Part shown: piece by piece, positions 51,357 to 59,891 of the stretch
Numbering within the stretch: position 1 is the first letter of the stretch
Layout: every line of letters begins with the position of its first letter
Assembly (NCBI RefSeq): GCF_964642095.1
Contig: NZ_OZ209244.1
Coordinates: forward strand, 1,674,001 to 1,738,000
Direction: 5' to 3'
Source of the DNA: Fretibacterium fastidiosum
GTDB taxonomy: Bacteria; Synergistota; Synergistia; Synergistales; Aminobacteriaceae
Length of the DNA: 64,000 nt
Notes under the pieces: model-generated
Database searches by the model: none
The model's input: only the letters and a program-made list of their open reading frames with translations
What the model was told of the DNA's origin: nothing
Translations under genes and position numbers: made by a program

Positions 51357-51385
51357 GGGGGAGGCCGCGCGGACGCAGCCTCCCC
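51357..51385 (-). terminator. Hairpin between hydF and rsmG
   Basis: GGGGAGGC and GCCTCCCC form a perfect eight-base-pair stem with a 13-base loop, thirty bases after the hydF stop. No T tract follows on the minus strand, so termination here is only possible. Confidence 0.35.
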
Positions 51386-51414
51386 TTCTAGCTTTCCACC
51401 GTCCCTGCCGTATC

Positions 51415-52638
51415 CTACCCGGCCCGCTCCTCCTCCATCAGCTTCAGGACGTCCGGAAAGAGCTCTAGGCTGCGGCGCAGGACGCCGTGCATCTGCGCGA
51501 TGGCCATGCCGTAGTTGACGATGGGCGCGCCCGCGGCCTCCGCCTCTCCGATACGGCGCTGCATCTCCCGTTCGTTCAGCATACAGCCGCCGCAGTGGAG
51601 GACGAGGGAAACGCCCGACAGGTCCCTGGGGAAGTCCCCGCCGGAGGCGAAGTCGAAGCAGGGCCTCGCGCCGGCGTACCGCTCGATCCACCCCGGCATG
51701 AGGACGACCCCGATGTCGCCGCACTGGCGGTGGTGCGTGCAGCCCTCGGCGATCAGCACCCGGTCCCCGGTCCTGAGGCGCGAGAGCCGCCCCGCCCCAC
51801 GGGCCAGGGCCGCCAGGTTCCCCTTGTACCGGGCGAAGAGGATGGAGAAGGAGGTGAGGGGCACGCAGGGGGGCACGTCCTGCGCGGCGCGGGCGAAGAC
51901 CTTGGAGTCCGTGACGGCCAGGCGCGGAGGGCGGGTGAGCCCGGAGAGCGCCTCCGCGACCTCCGTCTCCTGACAGGCCACGACGATGGCGTGGGCGTCC
52001 AGGACCTCCCGGACCGTCTGCTGCTGCGGCAGGATCAGGCGCCCCTTCGGGGCGGAGCCGTCCTGGGGCATGATGAGGAGCACCGTGTCGCCGGGGGAGA
52101 GGAGGTCCGCAATGAGGCGCTTTTTGTCCTCCACGCTCCGGGCGAGGGCGGCAATCCGCTCCTTCAACTCTTCGACGTTCTCGCCGGTGACGGCGCTGAC
52201 GCAGAGCTCGTCCCGGCCCGGCGCGGGGCGCTCCTCCGGCCTCAGCAGGTCCGCCTTGGTGCGGGCGATGAGGAAGGGGATGGCCCTCTCCTTCAGGAGG
52301 GCCAGCAGCCTGTGGTCGTGCTCCGTGAGCGGGCGCCGGGCGTCGGCCGCCAGGACCGCGGCGTCCGTCTCCGCCAGGATGCGGAGCGTCCTCTCCACGC
52401 GCAGGGCCCCAAGCGCCCCCTCGTCGTCCAGCCCCGGCGTGTCGATGATGAGCACGGGGCCAAGGGGCAGGAGCTCCATCGCCTTCCTCACCGGGTCGGT
52501 GGTGGTGCCCCCAACGTCCGAGACGATGGAAAGGTCCTGCCCGGTCACGGCGTTGACGAGGCTGGACTTGCCCGCGTTCCGAACCCCGAAGAAGGCCACG
52601 TGAACCCGCTCGCCCGACGGGGTGTCGTTCAGCCCCAT
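51415..52638 (-). CDS. hydF: [FeFe]-hydrogenase H-cluster maturation GTPase HydF
   Basis: HydF is the GTPase scaffold on which the binuclear iron subcluster is built before transfer to the hydrogenase. The 407-residue protein has a GTPase domain (GVRNAGKSSLVNAV, VSDVGGTTTDPV, DTPGLDD), a dimerisation domain and a C-terminal cluster domain with ligands CTHHRQC and HCGGC. ATG 52638 begins MGLNDTPSGERVHVAFFG. It lies eight bases after hydG and is the last of four genes on this strand (regulator, hydE, hydG, hydF). The catalytic hydrogenase subunit is not in the window. Confidence 0.95.
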   Translation of the reverse strand: MGLNDTPSGERVHVAFFGVRNAGKSSLVNAVTGQDLSIVSDVGGTTTDPVRKAMELLPLGPVLIIDTPGLDDEGALGALRVERTLRILAETDAAVLAADARRPLTEHDHRLLALLKERAIPFLIARTKADLLRPEERPAPGRDELCVSAVTGENVEELKERIAALARSVEDKKRLIADLLSPGDTVLLIMPQDGSAPKGRLILPQQQTVREVLDAHAIVVACQETEVAEALSGLTRPPRLAVTDSKVFARAAQDVPPCVPLTSFSILFARYKGNLAALARGAGRLSRLRTGDRVLIAEGCTHHRQCGDIGVVLMPGWIERYAGARPCFDFASGGDFPRDLSGVSLVLHCGGCMLNEREMQRRIGEAEAAGAPIVNYGMAIAQMHGVLRRSLELFPDVLKLMEEERAG

Positions 52639-52646
52639 GGCGTCCC

Positions 52647-54095
52647 CTAGAAGCGGAAGTCCCGCCGGTTGGAGTTCCGGATGGCCTCGATGTTCTCGCG
52701 TGCCGTCGCTCGCACCCTTTCGCGGGGGATGCGGTTCAGCTCGCGCGCCACCATCTCGTAGCCGATGCGCTTCGTCTCCGGGCTGGCGTAGTCCTCCAGG
52801 TACTCCGTCAAGGTCATCAGGGCGTTGGGATGGCAGCAGTTCAGGATCTGGCCGCTCTTGCACAGGCTCATGAACCGGTCTCCCGTGCGGCCCGCGCGGT
52901 AGCACGCCGTGCAGAAGGAGGGGATGTGCCCGCTGTCCATCAGCCAGCGGACGACCTCGTCCAGCGTGCGCTGATCGGAGACGTCGAACTGCTCCGTGTC
53001 GTGGGGGCGCTCCTCCTCCGTGTAGCCGCCGACGGAGGTACGGGACGCGCCGCTGACCTGGGAGATGCCCACCTGCAGCAGTCGTGCCCGCACCGCCTCG
53101 GACTCGCGGGTGGAGACGATCATGCCCGTGTAGGGCACGGCCAGCCGGATGCAGGCGGCGATCTTCGTGAAGGTGTCGTCGGAGATGGAGTTGTCGAAGA
53201 CGTCGGGGTCGATGCCGTCGGCCCGCTTGACGCGCGGCACGCTGATGGTGTGGGGTCCCACGCCGTGAACCGCCTCCAGGTGTTCCGCGTGCATCAAAAG
53301 CCCGGCGAACTCGTAGCGGTATTTGTCGAGCCCGAACAGGACGCCCAGCCCCACGTCGTCGATGCCGCCGTCCATCGCCCGGTCCATCGCCTCGGTGTGG
53401 TAGTCGTAGTCGTGTTTGGGACCCGTGGGGTGCAGCTCGAGGTAGCCCTTCTTGTGGTAGGTCTCCTGGAAGAGGATGTAGGTGCCGATGCCCGCGTCCT
53501 TCAGTTTGCTGAAGTTCTCCACCGTGGTGGCGGCGATGTTGACGTTGACGCGCCGGATGTCGCCGTTCTTGTGGTGGACGCCGTAGATGGTCCTGATGCA
53601 GTCCAGGATGTACTCGATGGGGTTGTTGACCGGGTCCTCACCGGATTCGATGGCCAGCCGCTTGTGCCCCATATCCTGCAGCGCGACGACCTCGCGTCGG
53701 ACCTCCTCCTGCGTCAGCTTCTTGCGCGGGATGGTCTTGTTCGCCGTGTGATAGGGACAGTAGAGGCAACCGTTGACGCAGTAGTTGGAGAGGTAGAGCG
53801 GCGCGAAGATCACGATGCGGTTTCCGTAGAACGCCAGCTTGATCTCCTCCGCCACCTCGTACATTCTCGCCACCTTGTCCGGCATCTCGCAGGCCAGGAG
53901 CACGGAGGCCTCCCGGTGGGTGAGGCCGCTGCACTGACAGCCCCCCGCGGTCCGACGCGGGCGCGCCTTCTCCAGGAGCTCGTCGATCAGGCGGACGTTC
54001 TCCTTGTTGCGGTCCGCGTAGTCCAGCGTCTCCAGGATCTCCTCGTCGTTGATGAACTCCGTTGCGCGGAGCGACTTTGGATCGTAAACAGCCAT
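52647..54095 (-). CDS. hydG: [FeFe]-hydrogenase maturase HydG (radical SAM tyrosine lyase)
   Basis: HydG cleaves tyrosine to make the CO and cyanide ligands of the H-cluster on a dangler iron. The 482-residue product has the radical-SAM motif YCVNGCLYCPYH, matching CxxxCxxC, and the C-terminal second-cluster motif CTACYRAGRTGDRFM with the later CCHP. The N terminus starts MAVYDPKSLRATEFINDEEI. ATG 54095 has AAGGGGTG upstream. Between it and hydE lies a 318-base gap with a family-B miniature element (54149-54353), so expression of hydG and hydF may depend on read-through or on a promoter inside the element. Confidence 0.96.
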   Translation of the reverse strand: MAVYDPKSLRATEFINDEEILETLDYADRNKENVRLIDELLEKARPRRTAGGCQCSGLTHREASVLLACEMPDKVARMYEVAEEIKLAFYGNRIVIFAPLYLSNYCVNGCLYCPYHTANKTIPRKKLTQEEVRREVVALQDMGHKRLAIESGEDPVNNPIEYILDCIRTIYGVHHKNGDIRRVNVNIAATTVENFSKLKDAGIGTYILFQETYHKKGYLELHPTGPKHDYDYHTEAMDRAMDGGIDDVGLGVLFGLDKYRYEFAGLLMHAEHLEAVHGVGPHTISVPRVKRADGIDPDVFDNSISDDTFTKIAACIRLAVPYTGMIVSTRESEAVRARLLQVGISQVSGASRTSVGGYTEEERPHDTEQFDVSDQRTLDEVVRWLMDSGHIPSFCTACYRAGRTGDRFMSLCKSGQILNCCHPNALMTLTEYLEDYASPETKRIGYEMVARELNRIPRERVRATARENIEAIRNSNRRDFRF

Positions 54096-54148
54096 GGATG
54101 ATCACCCCTTCTTTCAGGTCAGAACGTCGTCTTCCCTGTTAGATATTT

Positions 54149-54353
54149 TTAGGGAAACACTGATTAAGTCGTTGAGAACTGTCAACCGTATGGGCTCCCT
54201 TCAGCGTATGAAACTTCATCAGGCCGCGCGAAGCGCGTGGGGCTTGGGGCGTAGCCCCATTTTAAAATTTTAGGGAAGCGCTGAAGGATACCCTTTATTG
54301 ATGTTCCTTGATTGCTTTCAACAATTTTTGAAGATTAATCAGCGCTTCCTTAA
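54149..54353 (+). repeat. MITE-like element, family B, copy 2, inside the hyd gene cluster
   Basis: A 205-base element with inverted ends TTAGGGAAACACTGATTAAG (54149-54168) and ATTAATCAGCGCTTCCTTAA (54334-54353), 16 of 20 positions matching. The three bases TTA occur outside GGGAA at both borders, which fits a three-base target duplication of the IS5 type. A third end-like sequence, TTAGGGAAGCGCTGAAGGAT, lies inside at 54271-54290. The element aligns with the inverted copy at 47891-48068. It separates hydE from hydG. Confidence 0.78.
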
Positions 54354-54413
54354 CTATTATTAAGGTTTAGACGCTTTGAGGCGGCGACGCGCTCGCGTTC
54401 CATCGCGGGCGAA

Positions 54414-55487
54414 TCAGGCGGGCCAGGCCTCCCGCTTGACGTCGCCTCGGTCCATGGAGAGGCGCCGGCCGATGCCGGCCATCCTGCGCGCGAGGCGCGC
54501 AAGGCCCTGAGCGGACTCCTCTCCGGTGCAGAGCTTGCCGTCGTAGATCGCGTACTTCTTCCGCACGGAGGCGGGGGAGAGGTTCGGCATCACGACGTTG
54601 GCGCCGGCCCGAATCCCCATCTCCCGACCCATGGGGTGGACGGTCCCCAGCGCCGTCGTGGCGGGCAGCAGGACGGGCGGGTGGATGAGCCGGATGATGG
54701 AGAGGAGGTAGCAGGTCAGCTCCGCGCTTCCCGCCGGGCGGCCTCGGAACTCCGTGTCCGCCTGCGGGATGAAGGGGCCGATGCCGCACATCTCCGGCTT
54801 GAACGCTTCGATGAACTTCAGGTCCTTCGCCAGCTCCGCCGCGGTCTGAAAGGGGGACCCCACCATGAAGCCGCAGCCTGCCTGATAGCCGATCTCCTTC
54901 AGGTCCCGAAGGCAGCACATCCGGTTTGCAAAGGACATCTCGGGCGGGTGCAGCCTTGCGTAGTGGGCCGGGTCCGCCGTCTCGTGGCGCAGGAGGTAGC
55001 GGTCCGCGCCGGCGTCGAAGAGGCGCTGAAAGCTCGCCCTCCCGCGCTCGCCCAGGGAGAGCGTCACCGCAGAGCCGGGGCAGCGCGCCTTGATCTCCCG
55101 GACGAGCGCGCAGAGCACGGCGTCGGTGAAGTGGTCGTCTTCGCCGCCCTGCAGGACGAAGGTGCGGAAGCCGAGCTCGTAGCCCTCGCGGGTGCAGTCC
55201 AGGATCTCCTCCGGGGGCAGGCGGTAGCGCCGGGAGCGTCCGTTGTCGCGCCGGAGCCCGCAGTAGAGGCAGTTGTTTCGGCAGAAGCTGCTGATCTCGA
55301 TCAGGCCGCGGGCGTAGACGTCCTGCCCGTAGATGCGGTCCCGCTCCCCGGCGGCCAGCGTCCGGAGCAGGGCCGCGCCCTCCTCCGTGCGGCGGACGAT
55401 GAGGCGCTCGTACTCGTCCAGGCTCAGGCTTCGACGCTCCGCCAGGGCCCGGATCAGCGGAAGGCAGTCCCCTCCCGCGTCACTCAC
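54414..55487 (-). CDS. hydE: [FeFe]-hydrogenase maturase HydE (radical SAM)
   Basis: HydE processes the HydG product toward the binuclear subcluster of the H-cluster. The 357-residue protein has the radical-SAM motif SSFCRNNCLYCGLRR (CxxxCxxC), followed by YRLPPEEIL and TFVLQGGED, typical of the HydE/PylB/BioB group. GFMVGSPFQTAAELAKDL and MCGIGPFIPQADT are further HydE marks. The start at ATG 55487 overlaps the preceding small regulator gene by eight bases. The C-terminal 20 residues are not conserved. Confidence 0.95.
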   Translation of the reverse strand: MSDAGGDCLPLIRALAERRSLSLDEYERLIVRRTEEGAALLRTLAAGERDRIYGQDVYARGLIEISSFCRNNCLYCGLRRDNGRSRRYRLPPEEILDCTREGYELGFRTFVLQGGEDDHFTDAVLCALVREIKARCPGSAVTLSLGERGRASFQRLFDAGADRYLLRHETADPAHYARLHPPEMSFANRMCCLRDLKEIGYQAGCGFMVGSPFQTAAELAKDLKFIEAFKPEMCGIGPFIPQADTEFRGRPAGSAELTCYLLSIIRLIHPPVLLPATTALGTVHPMGREMGIRAGANVVMPNLSPASVRKKYAIYDGKLCTGEESAQGLARLARRMAGIGRRLSMDRGDVKREAWPA

Positions 55488-55737
55488 GGAAGACGACGTT
55501 GGAAAAGGCCGTCTTGACGCTGACGCCGTTCAGGCTGCCGACCCGCCCCGACAGGGCGGAGATGGTGTCCTGCGGCGCGTCCAGCGCGATGGAGATGATG
55601 TGGACCTTCCGGCGGCGGTAGGGCAGCCCCATACGCCCGATGATGTGTTCCCCGAACTCGTGCAGGATTCCGTTCAACTCCTCGACGGAGTCCACGTTCT
55701 CGACGACGATGCTCATGACGGCAACTCTTGTCTCCAT
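55480..55737 (-). CDS. TM1266-like iron-only hydrogenase system regulator (ACT-like fold)
   Basis: An 85-residue protein of the TM1266 type: short beta-alpha-beta ACT-like fold, MSIVVENVDSVEELNGILHE, then HIIGRMGLPYRRRKVHIISIAL and VSVKTAFSNVVF. Proteins of this family are encoded with hydE/hydF/hydG in many anaerobes and are thought to regulate the system, though how is not established. It resembles NikR's C-terminal domain without the DNA-binding part. It is first in the transcript and overlaps hydE by eight bases. A hairpin lies in its leader (55802-55828). Confidence 0.85.
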   Translation of the reverse strand: METRVAVMSIVVENVDSVEELNGILHEFGEHIIGRMGLPYRRRKVHIISIALDAPQDTISALSGRVGSLNGVSVKTAFSNVVFRE

Positions 55738-55801
55738 GGACGATCCCCCCCTGAAAAATTGTGCCCATGATGTGATGAAGGAACGGCCGCGAAATGAGAA
55801 A

Positions 55802-55828
55802 GCCGCGCCCCGTGACGAAGGGCGCGGC
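55802..55828. promoter_or_regulatory. Hairpin in the leader of the hyd gene cluster
   Basis: GCCGCGCCC and GGGCGCGGC pair perfectly over nine bases around a nine-base loop, 65 bases upstream of the regulator gene. On the minus strand it is followed by TTTCTCATTTC. It could be an attenuator of the hyd transcript or a bidirectional stop. A TGTGTCACA palindrome lies further upstream at 55898-55906. Confidence 0.4.
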
Positions 55829-56015
55829 GGAACGTACGGGATGAGCCCTTCTTCTCAGGCGCCTCTCGCGGGCCTTTGAACTCAGGAATACCTTTATTGT
55901 GTCACAGGACGTTTGAAAAAGCAACCGAAAAGGGCGCGCCGCGTGCTATAGTTGAGGCGCAGACCGCCGGGCTTCGGAGACGGCCCGGACAGGGGAAGCG
56001 CGGGGGGTGTGGGCG

Positions 56016-56831
56016 ATGAACTTTTTCGAGGCGTTGGACGCGGCGGCACGGAGGGTGCCGGACTGCGGCGTGGCCCGCCTGGTCCTGGGCTGGCACGCCA
56101 GCTTCGCCCTGGCGGAGGACGGGCGGTGGGGCGTCGGGTTCGTCCCGGACTCCATGAAGGAGGCCCACAGGGCGCGGGCCGTACACACGGAGGAGCTGAT
56201 CCGCGCGCCTCTGGCGCGCCTGGCGGGGCTCTACGTCTCGCCCTTCCCCCAGGAGTTCGCCGCGGCGTCGGCAGCCTGCGCGGCGCTCCTGCCCTTTGGG
56301 GCCGGCGGTTCCCCGCTGGACCTCGCCATGACCTGCGCCCGGGGCGACCGCGTGGCCGTGCTGGGGTACGAGCGCGACCTCCTGCCCTTCATGCGCGACT
56401 GGGGCTGGCGCGTCGCGGTGTTCGATGACCGGGGCATCGGGCCGGACTGCTTCCCCCAAAGCGACTTCTCCCGAGGCGTTCGGGAGGCGGAGTGGGTGTG
56501 GCTGTCCCCGGAGGCAATCCGCGACCGGTGGCTGCTCTCCACGCGGGAGGAGCTGACGAGGAAGAAGGGCTGCTTCCTCCAGGGCCCCGGCCTCCCCGCC
56601 CTGCCCGGAGCCTTTGCACCCCTCGGCGTCACGCACCTCGTCGTTCCGAGGGGGGACGCTTCGCCCGAGGCGGCCATGGCGGCGGAGGCCCACGTCGCAG
56701 CGGGCGGCAGCCCGTGGCTCAGCGGCGCGCTGACCTGGAGGGTCTACCCGGCGCAGGGCGGGGGCCGCCGCGCGGCGAACGACCCGGCGGAATCGTGCGG
56801 TGGGGGCTCAGGCGCTCCTTTTGTGAAGTGA
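56016..56831 (+). CDS. DUF364-like (heavy-metal chelation domain) protein
   Basis: The 271-residue protein starts MNFFEALDAAARRVPDCGV and has a C-terminal Rossmann-like domain (GDRVAVLGYERDLLPFMRD, then ADWVW-like strand and TRKKGCFLQGPGLPALPG). This resembles DUF4213/DUF364 proteins, which occur in anaerobes near transition-metal transport or cofactor genes; their function is unproven. I chose ATG 56016 with GGGGGG eight bases upstream rather than GTG 56007. The last 30 residues are low complexity. It lies divergent from the hyd cluster. Confidence 0.65.
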   Translation: MNFFEALDAAARRVPDCGVARLVLGWHASFALAEDGRWGVGFVPDSMKEAHRARAVHTEELIRAPLARLAGLYVSPFPQEFAAASAACAALLPFGAGGSPLDLAMTCARGDRVAVLGYERDLLPFMRDWGWRVAVFDDRGIGPDCFPQSDFSRGVREAEWVWLSPEAIRDRWLLSTREELTRKKGCFLQGPGLPALPGAFAPLGVTHLVVPRGDASPEAAMAAEAHVAAGGSPWLSGALTWRVYPAQGGGRRAANDPAESCGGGSGAPFVK

Positions 56832-56889
56832 AGAAAGGGTATAATAAGCAGGGGAAGCGGACGATCTTGTACGGAGGGGGCGGTTTTTC

Positions 56890-58656
56890 GTGCTACAGCG
56901 TTCTTATTGGCTGAATGGACGGGAGGATGTCGCCGCGGCGGTCGAGAGGGCGAAGTCCGAGGCCTCGAAGTTGCCGCGTCTGGATTCCGTACTGGCGGTC
57001 GTTTTTCTGAAACGCACGGCGGTCCCGCTCTGGGGAAATATCCTGGGGAGCGTTCGAAGCGCGTTCCCCGGCGCGGAGGTCTGTGGGGCCACGGTGGACA
57101 TGAGCGTCACCGACGGGACCCGATGGCTCTCGCCGGAGTGGGGTGAGGACTCCGACGTCCTTGGCTCCCTCACCTTCATGTTCTTTGAGCGCTCCTCCGC
57201 GCGGGCCATGGTGCTGCCTGACGACCCGGTCACAGCGGGCACGACGCTGCGACAGGCGCTGGATGAGGACGCGGACGCCAGAGCCGTCGGCCTCCTGATC
57301 AGCGACATGCGCGTAGACTTCAACCCCCTCTTTCGGGAGATTTCCCACGTCCGCCCCGAGATCGTCTTCTTCGGCGGGACGGCCTGGGCCTGGAGCGAAC
57401 CTGAGGGACGCCGGCTGTTTTGCGGGGATGTGGCCCTCACGCGCGGCATCGTCGTCGTCTTCTTCAGTGGTCGGGAGCTGCACGCCTGCGAGAACTCGTC
57501 CTTCGGCTGGGTGCCCATGGGCCCTGAGCTGATGGTCACACGCATGAAGGACGACTTCACGGTCTGTGAGCTTGATGGGAAGCCCGCCGGCGAGGTCCTG
57601 GAGTACTACCTGGGCTGGCGGGAGAGCTGGGACCCGCTGGAGGACGCCATGGCCTTCCCCCTGTGCTTCGAGCGCGGAGGGCAGCTGGTGGGGCGTCACA
57701 TGAACGCCTTCCTCGACGACGGGAGCGTCCAGCTGGATGCGGACCTTCGGGTGGGGGAGAGGCTTCGCATCTCCTGCGGCGCCCCCTTCGCCATCCTTCG
57801 GGAGGCCGTGGCGAACCACAGGCGAATGGTGGACTTTCGCCCGGAGGCGATTGCTGCCGTCAGCTGCGCTGGCCGGCACCAGATGCTGCGGGAGAACCGG
57901 GGGCAGGAGTTCGACGTTCTCCGCCAGCTGGCGCCCTCTGCAGGCTTCTACTCGTACGGCGAGGTCCAGCGAAACGGTGGCGAGATTTCGATCACGAACC
58001 TGATGCTGGTCACCGTCGGCTTTCGGGAGGGGGAGCCCACAGGGGCGGAGCCCGTGATCCGGGTGGCGCCGCTGCACCTTCAGAAACAGACCTCCGTCAT
58101 CGCCCACCTCCTGCACATGGTGGACGTCATGACGCAGGAGTGGGAGGACGCGCGGGGCCGCCTCGTCGTCCTGGCGGAGCGCGACGCGCTCACGAGCCTC
58201 CTGAACCGCCGCGCCATGGAGGAGTCCCTGCGGCAGGTCCTGCGCGAGAGGGCGAAAAAGCCCCAGGACGTCGCCGTGTTGATGATCGACCTGGACGACT
58301 TCAAGGGCATCAACGACACCTACGGGCACGCGATGGGCGACAAGGCGCTGGTGGCGCTGGCGGATATCCTGCGGAACAGCACGCGGCGCAACGACGCGAT
58401 CTGCCGCTGGGGTGGGGACGAGTTCTTCGTCATCCTGACCGGCGCGAGCCGCGCCGTCGCGGAGCGGATCGCCGAGCGCATCCGGTCCGCGGTGTCGATC
58501 CTGAACCTCCTGCCGGATGGGAGGCGGCTCACCCTGAGCGTCGGCGTGGCCTCCGTCGTTCCCGGCGACACGCCCACCCAGCTCTTTCACCGCGTGGACG
58601 AGGCGCTCTACGCCTCCAAGCGGATGAAGGGCAAGAACCGCGTGATGTTCCGCTGA
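56890..58656 (+). CDS. FIST-sensor diguanylate cyclase
   Basis: The 588-residue protein has a FIST domain in its first 370 residues (AFPGAEVCGATVDMSVTD, EIVFFGGTAWAW, FSGRELHACENSSFGWVPMG), a sensor thought to bind amino acids or other small ligands, and FIST-C features (GKPAGEVLEYYLG). A GGDEF domain follows at about 425-585 with intact ICRWGGDEFFVIL and an RxxD inhibitory site (RRND) nine residues before. It should make cyclic di-GMP with product feedback. GTG 56890 follows GGAGGGGG. A TATAAT lies at 56840-56845. Confidence 0.88.
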   Translation: MLQRSYWLNGREDVAAAVERAKSEASKLPRLDSVLAVVFLKRTAVPLWGNILGSVRSAFPGAEVCGATVDMSVTDGTRWLSPEWGEDSDVLGSLTFMFFERSSARAMVLPDDPVTAGTTLRQALDEDADARAVGLLISDMRVDFNPLFREISHVRPEIVFFGGTAWAWSEPEGRRLFCGDVALTRGIVVVFFSGRELHACENSSFGWVPMGPELMVTRMKDDFTVCELDGKPAGEVLEYYLGWRESWDPLEDAMAFPLCFERGGQLVGRHMNAFLDDGSVQLDADLRVGERLRISCGAPFAILREAVANHRRMVDFRPEAIAAVSCAGRHQMLRENRGQEFDVLRQLAPSAGFYSYGEVQRNGGEISITNLMLVTVGFREGEPTGAEPVIRVAPLHLQKQTSVIAHLLHMVDVMTQEWEDARGRLVVLAERDALTSLLNRRAMEESLRQVLRERAKKPQDVAVLMIDLDDFKGINDTYGHAMGDKALVALADILRNSTRRNDAICRWGGDEFFVILTGASRAVAERIAERIRSAVSILNLLPDGRRLTLSVGVASVVPGDTPTQLFHRVDEALYASKRMKGKNRVMFR

Positions 58657-58735
58657 GGCTCCTTGTCCTCCGTCCGGCATCGGGTTTAGAACAGCAGGCA
58701 CGTTTTTGTCTTTCGTGTAGATTGGAGTGACGGGC

Positions 58736-59335
58736 ATGAACAGGATCATCACCATCGGCCGCGAGTTTGGCAGCGGGGGGCGGGAGCTGGGCCGCCGCCT
58801 TGCCGACGCCCTTCAGTTCGCCTATTACGACCGCGAGATCATCACGGAGCTGGCCAGGCGCACCTCCCTCTCGGAGGAGTACGTGCAGCGGATCGTGGAG
58901 CATCGGCCCACCGCGGCGTTCCCGATCCACGTGGGGCGCAGCTTCTACCCCATGGTCAACCCGATGTGGGAACAGGGACAGGCCGTCTATCAGGAACAGC
59001 ACCGCCTCATCAAGGAGATGGCCGCAGCGTCGAACTGCGTCATCGTGGGGCGCTGCGCGGACTACATCCTGCGGGACATGCGGCCCTTCCGGATCTTCGT
59101 CTACGCGGAAATGGCGAGCAAGATGCGGCGATGCCGCGAGAAGGGCGAGGACGCGAAGGCGATGTCGGACAAGGAGCTGACGCAGCACATCAACGACATC
59201 AACAGGGGCCGCGCGAAGTACTACGAGTTTTACAGCGGGCAGGAGTGGGGCGGACGCCTGAACTATGACCTCTGCGTCAACACGACCCAGCTGGACCTCG
59301 CCGAGGTCGTCGCCGCGATCGCGAAGCTGTTTTGA
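58736..59335 (+). CDS. Cytidylate kinase-like family protein
   Basis: A 199-residue P-loop kinase-like protein of the 'cytidylate kinase-like' group. It starts RIITIGREFGSGGRELGRRLADAL, the P-loop of the family, and continues with FAYYDREIITELA, CVIVGRCADYIL and the LID-like KMRRCREKGEDAKAM. These proteins are distinct from housekeeping Cmk and their substrate is unknown; many anaerobes have several. The start is ATG 58736 (GGAG upstream), though GTG 58727 is possible. It ends ahead of a strong hairpin. Confidence 0.88.
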   Translation: MNRIITIGREFGSGGRELGRRLADALQFAYYDREIITELARRTSLSEEYVQRIVEHRPTAAFPIHVGRSFYPMVNPMWEQGQAVYQEQHRLIKEMAAASNCVIVGRCADYILRDMRPFRIFVYAEMASKMRRCREKGEDAKAMSDKELTQHINDINRGRAKYYEFYSGQEWGGRLNYDLCVNTTQLDLAEVVAAIAKLF

Positions 59336-59364
59336 CAGTCGGGGCAGAGATGAAAAATGAGAGC

Positions 59365-59393
59365 GGGGGAACGGCTGTTGCAGCCGTTCCCCC
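59365..59393. terminator. Terminator hairpin between the kinase-like gene and hsp20
   Basis: GGGGGAACGGCTG and its perfect complement form a 13-base-pair stem with loop TTG between two convergent genes. A GTTCGGTTTC follows on the plus strand and CTCTCATTTTTCATC on the minus strand, so it can serve both. Confidence 0.82.
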
Positions 59394-59429
59394 GTTCGGT
59401 TTCAAAGCCCGCAGGGAATAGGGCTGATC

Positions 59430-59891
59430 CTAATCCCCCGACGTGATGGCGACCTTCTTGTGGGCCCTGTCCTCCTGCTTCTCGTCCACCTCGATGGTGA
59501 GGACCCCGTCCTTGAAGGTGGCCTTCGCGCTGTCGGGGTCCGCCTCGACGGGGAAGGAGATCACGCGCTCCACCTTGCCCCAGCTGCGCTCGGACCGGAA
59601 GTAGCTCTTGCCCTCCGTGCCCTCCGTCCGCTCGCTCCTCTTCTCCGCGGAGAGCGTCAGACGGTCGCCGTAGACGTGAAGCTCCACGTCCTCCGGCTTG
59701 ATGCCGGGCAGCTCCGCCTCGACGCAGAGCTTCCCGTCCTTGCGGTAGAGGTCCGTCTTCGCGGAAAGCCCGCCGCTCCCCTCGAAGGGGAACAGCCCCA
59801 TCTGCTCTGCAAGACGATCCATGCTGTCGAAGATCGACGCCGCAGGTCCTCCAAAACGGCCATAGACTACCGGTGCGTATCCGTTCCTCAT
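59430..59891 (-). CDS. Hsp20-family small heat shock protein
   Basis: A 153-residue small heat shock protein with the alpha-crystallin domain at about residues 45-140. Family marks are AELPGIKPEDVELHVYGDRL, the VERVISFPVEAD strand and FKDGVLTIEV. It forms oligomers that hold unfolding proteins. The C-terminal IxI motif is not clear (KKVAITSGD). The start is ATG 59891, nine bases after CAGGAGG; a longer frame upstream is not supported. Its promoter lies in the 317-base gap shared with the divergent arnA-like gene. Confidence 0.93.
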   Translation of the reverse strand: MRNGYAPVVYGRFGGPAASIFDSMDRLAEQMGLFPFEGSGGLSAKTDLYRKDGKLCVEAELPGIKPEDVELHVYGDRLTLSAEKRSERTEGTEGKSYFRSERSWGKVERVISFPVEADPDSAKATFKDGVLTIEVDEKQEDRAHKKVAITSGD

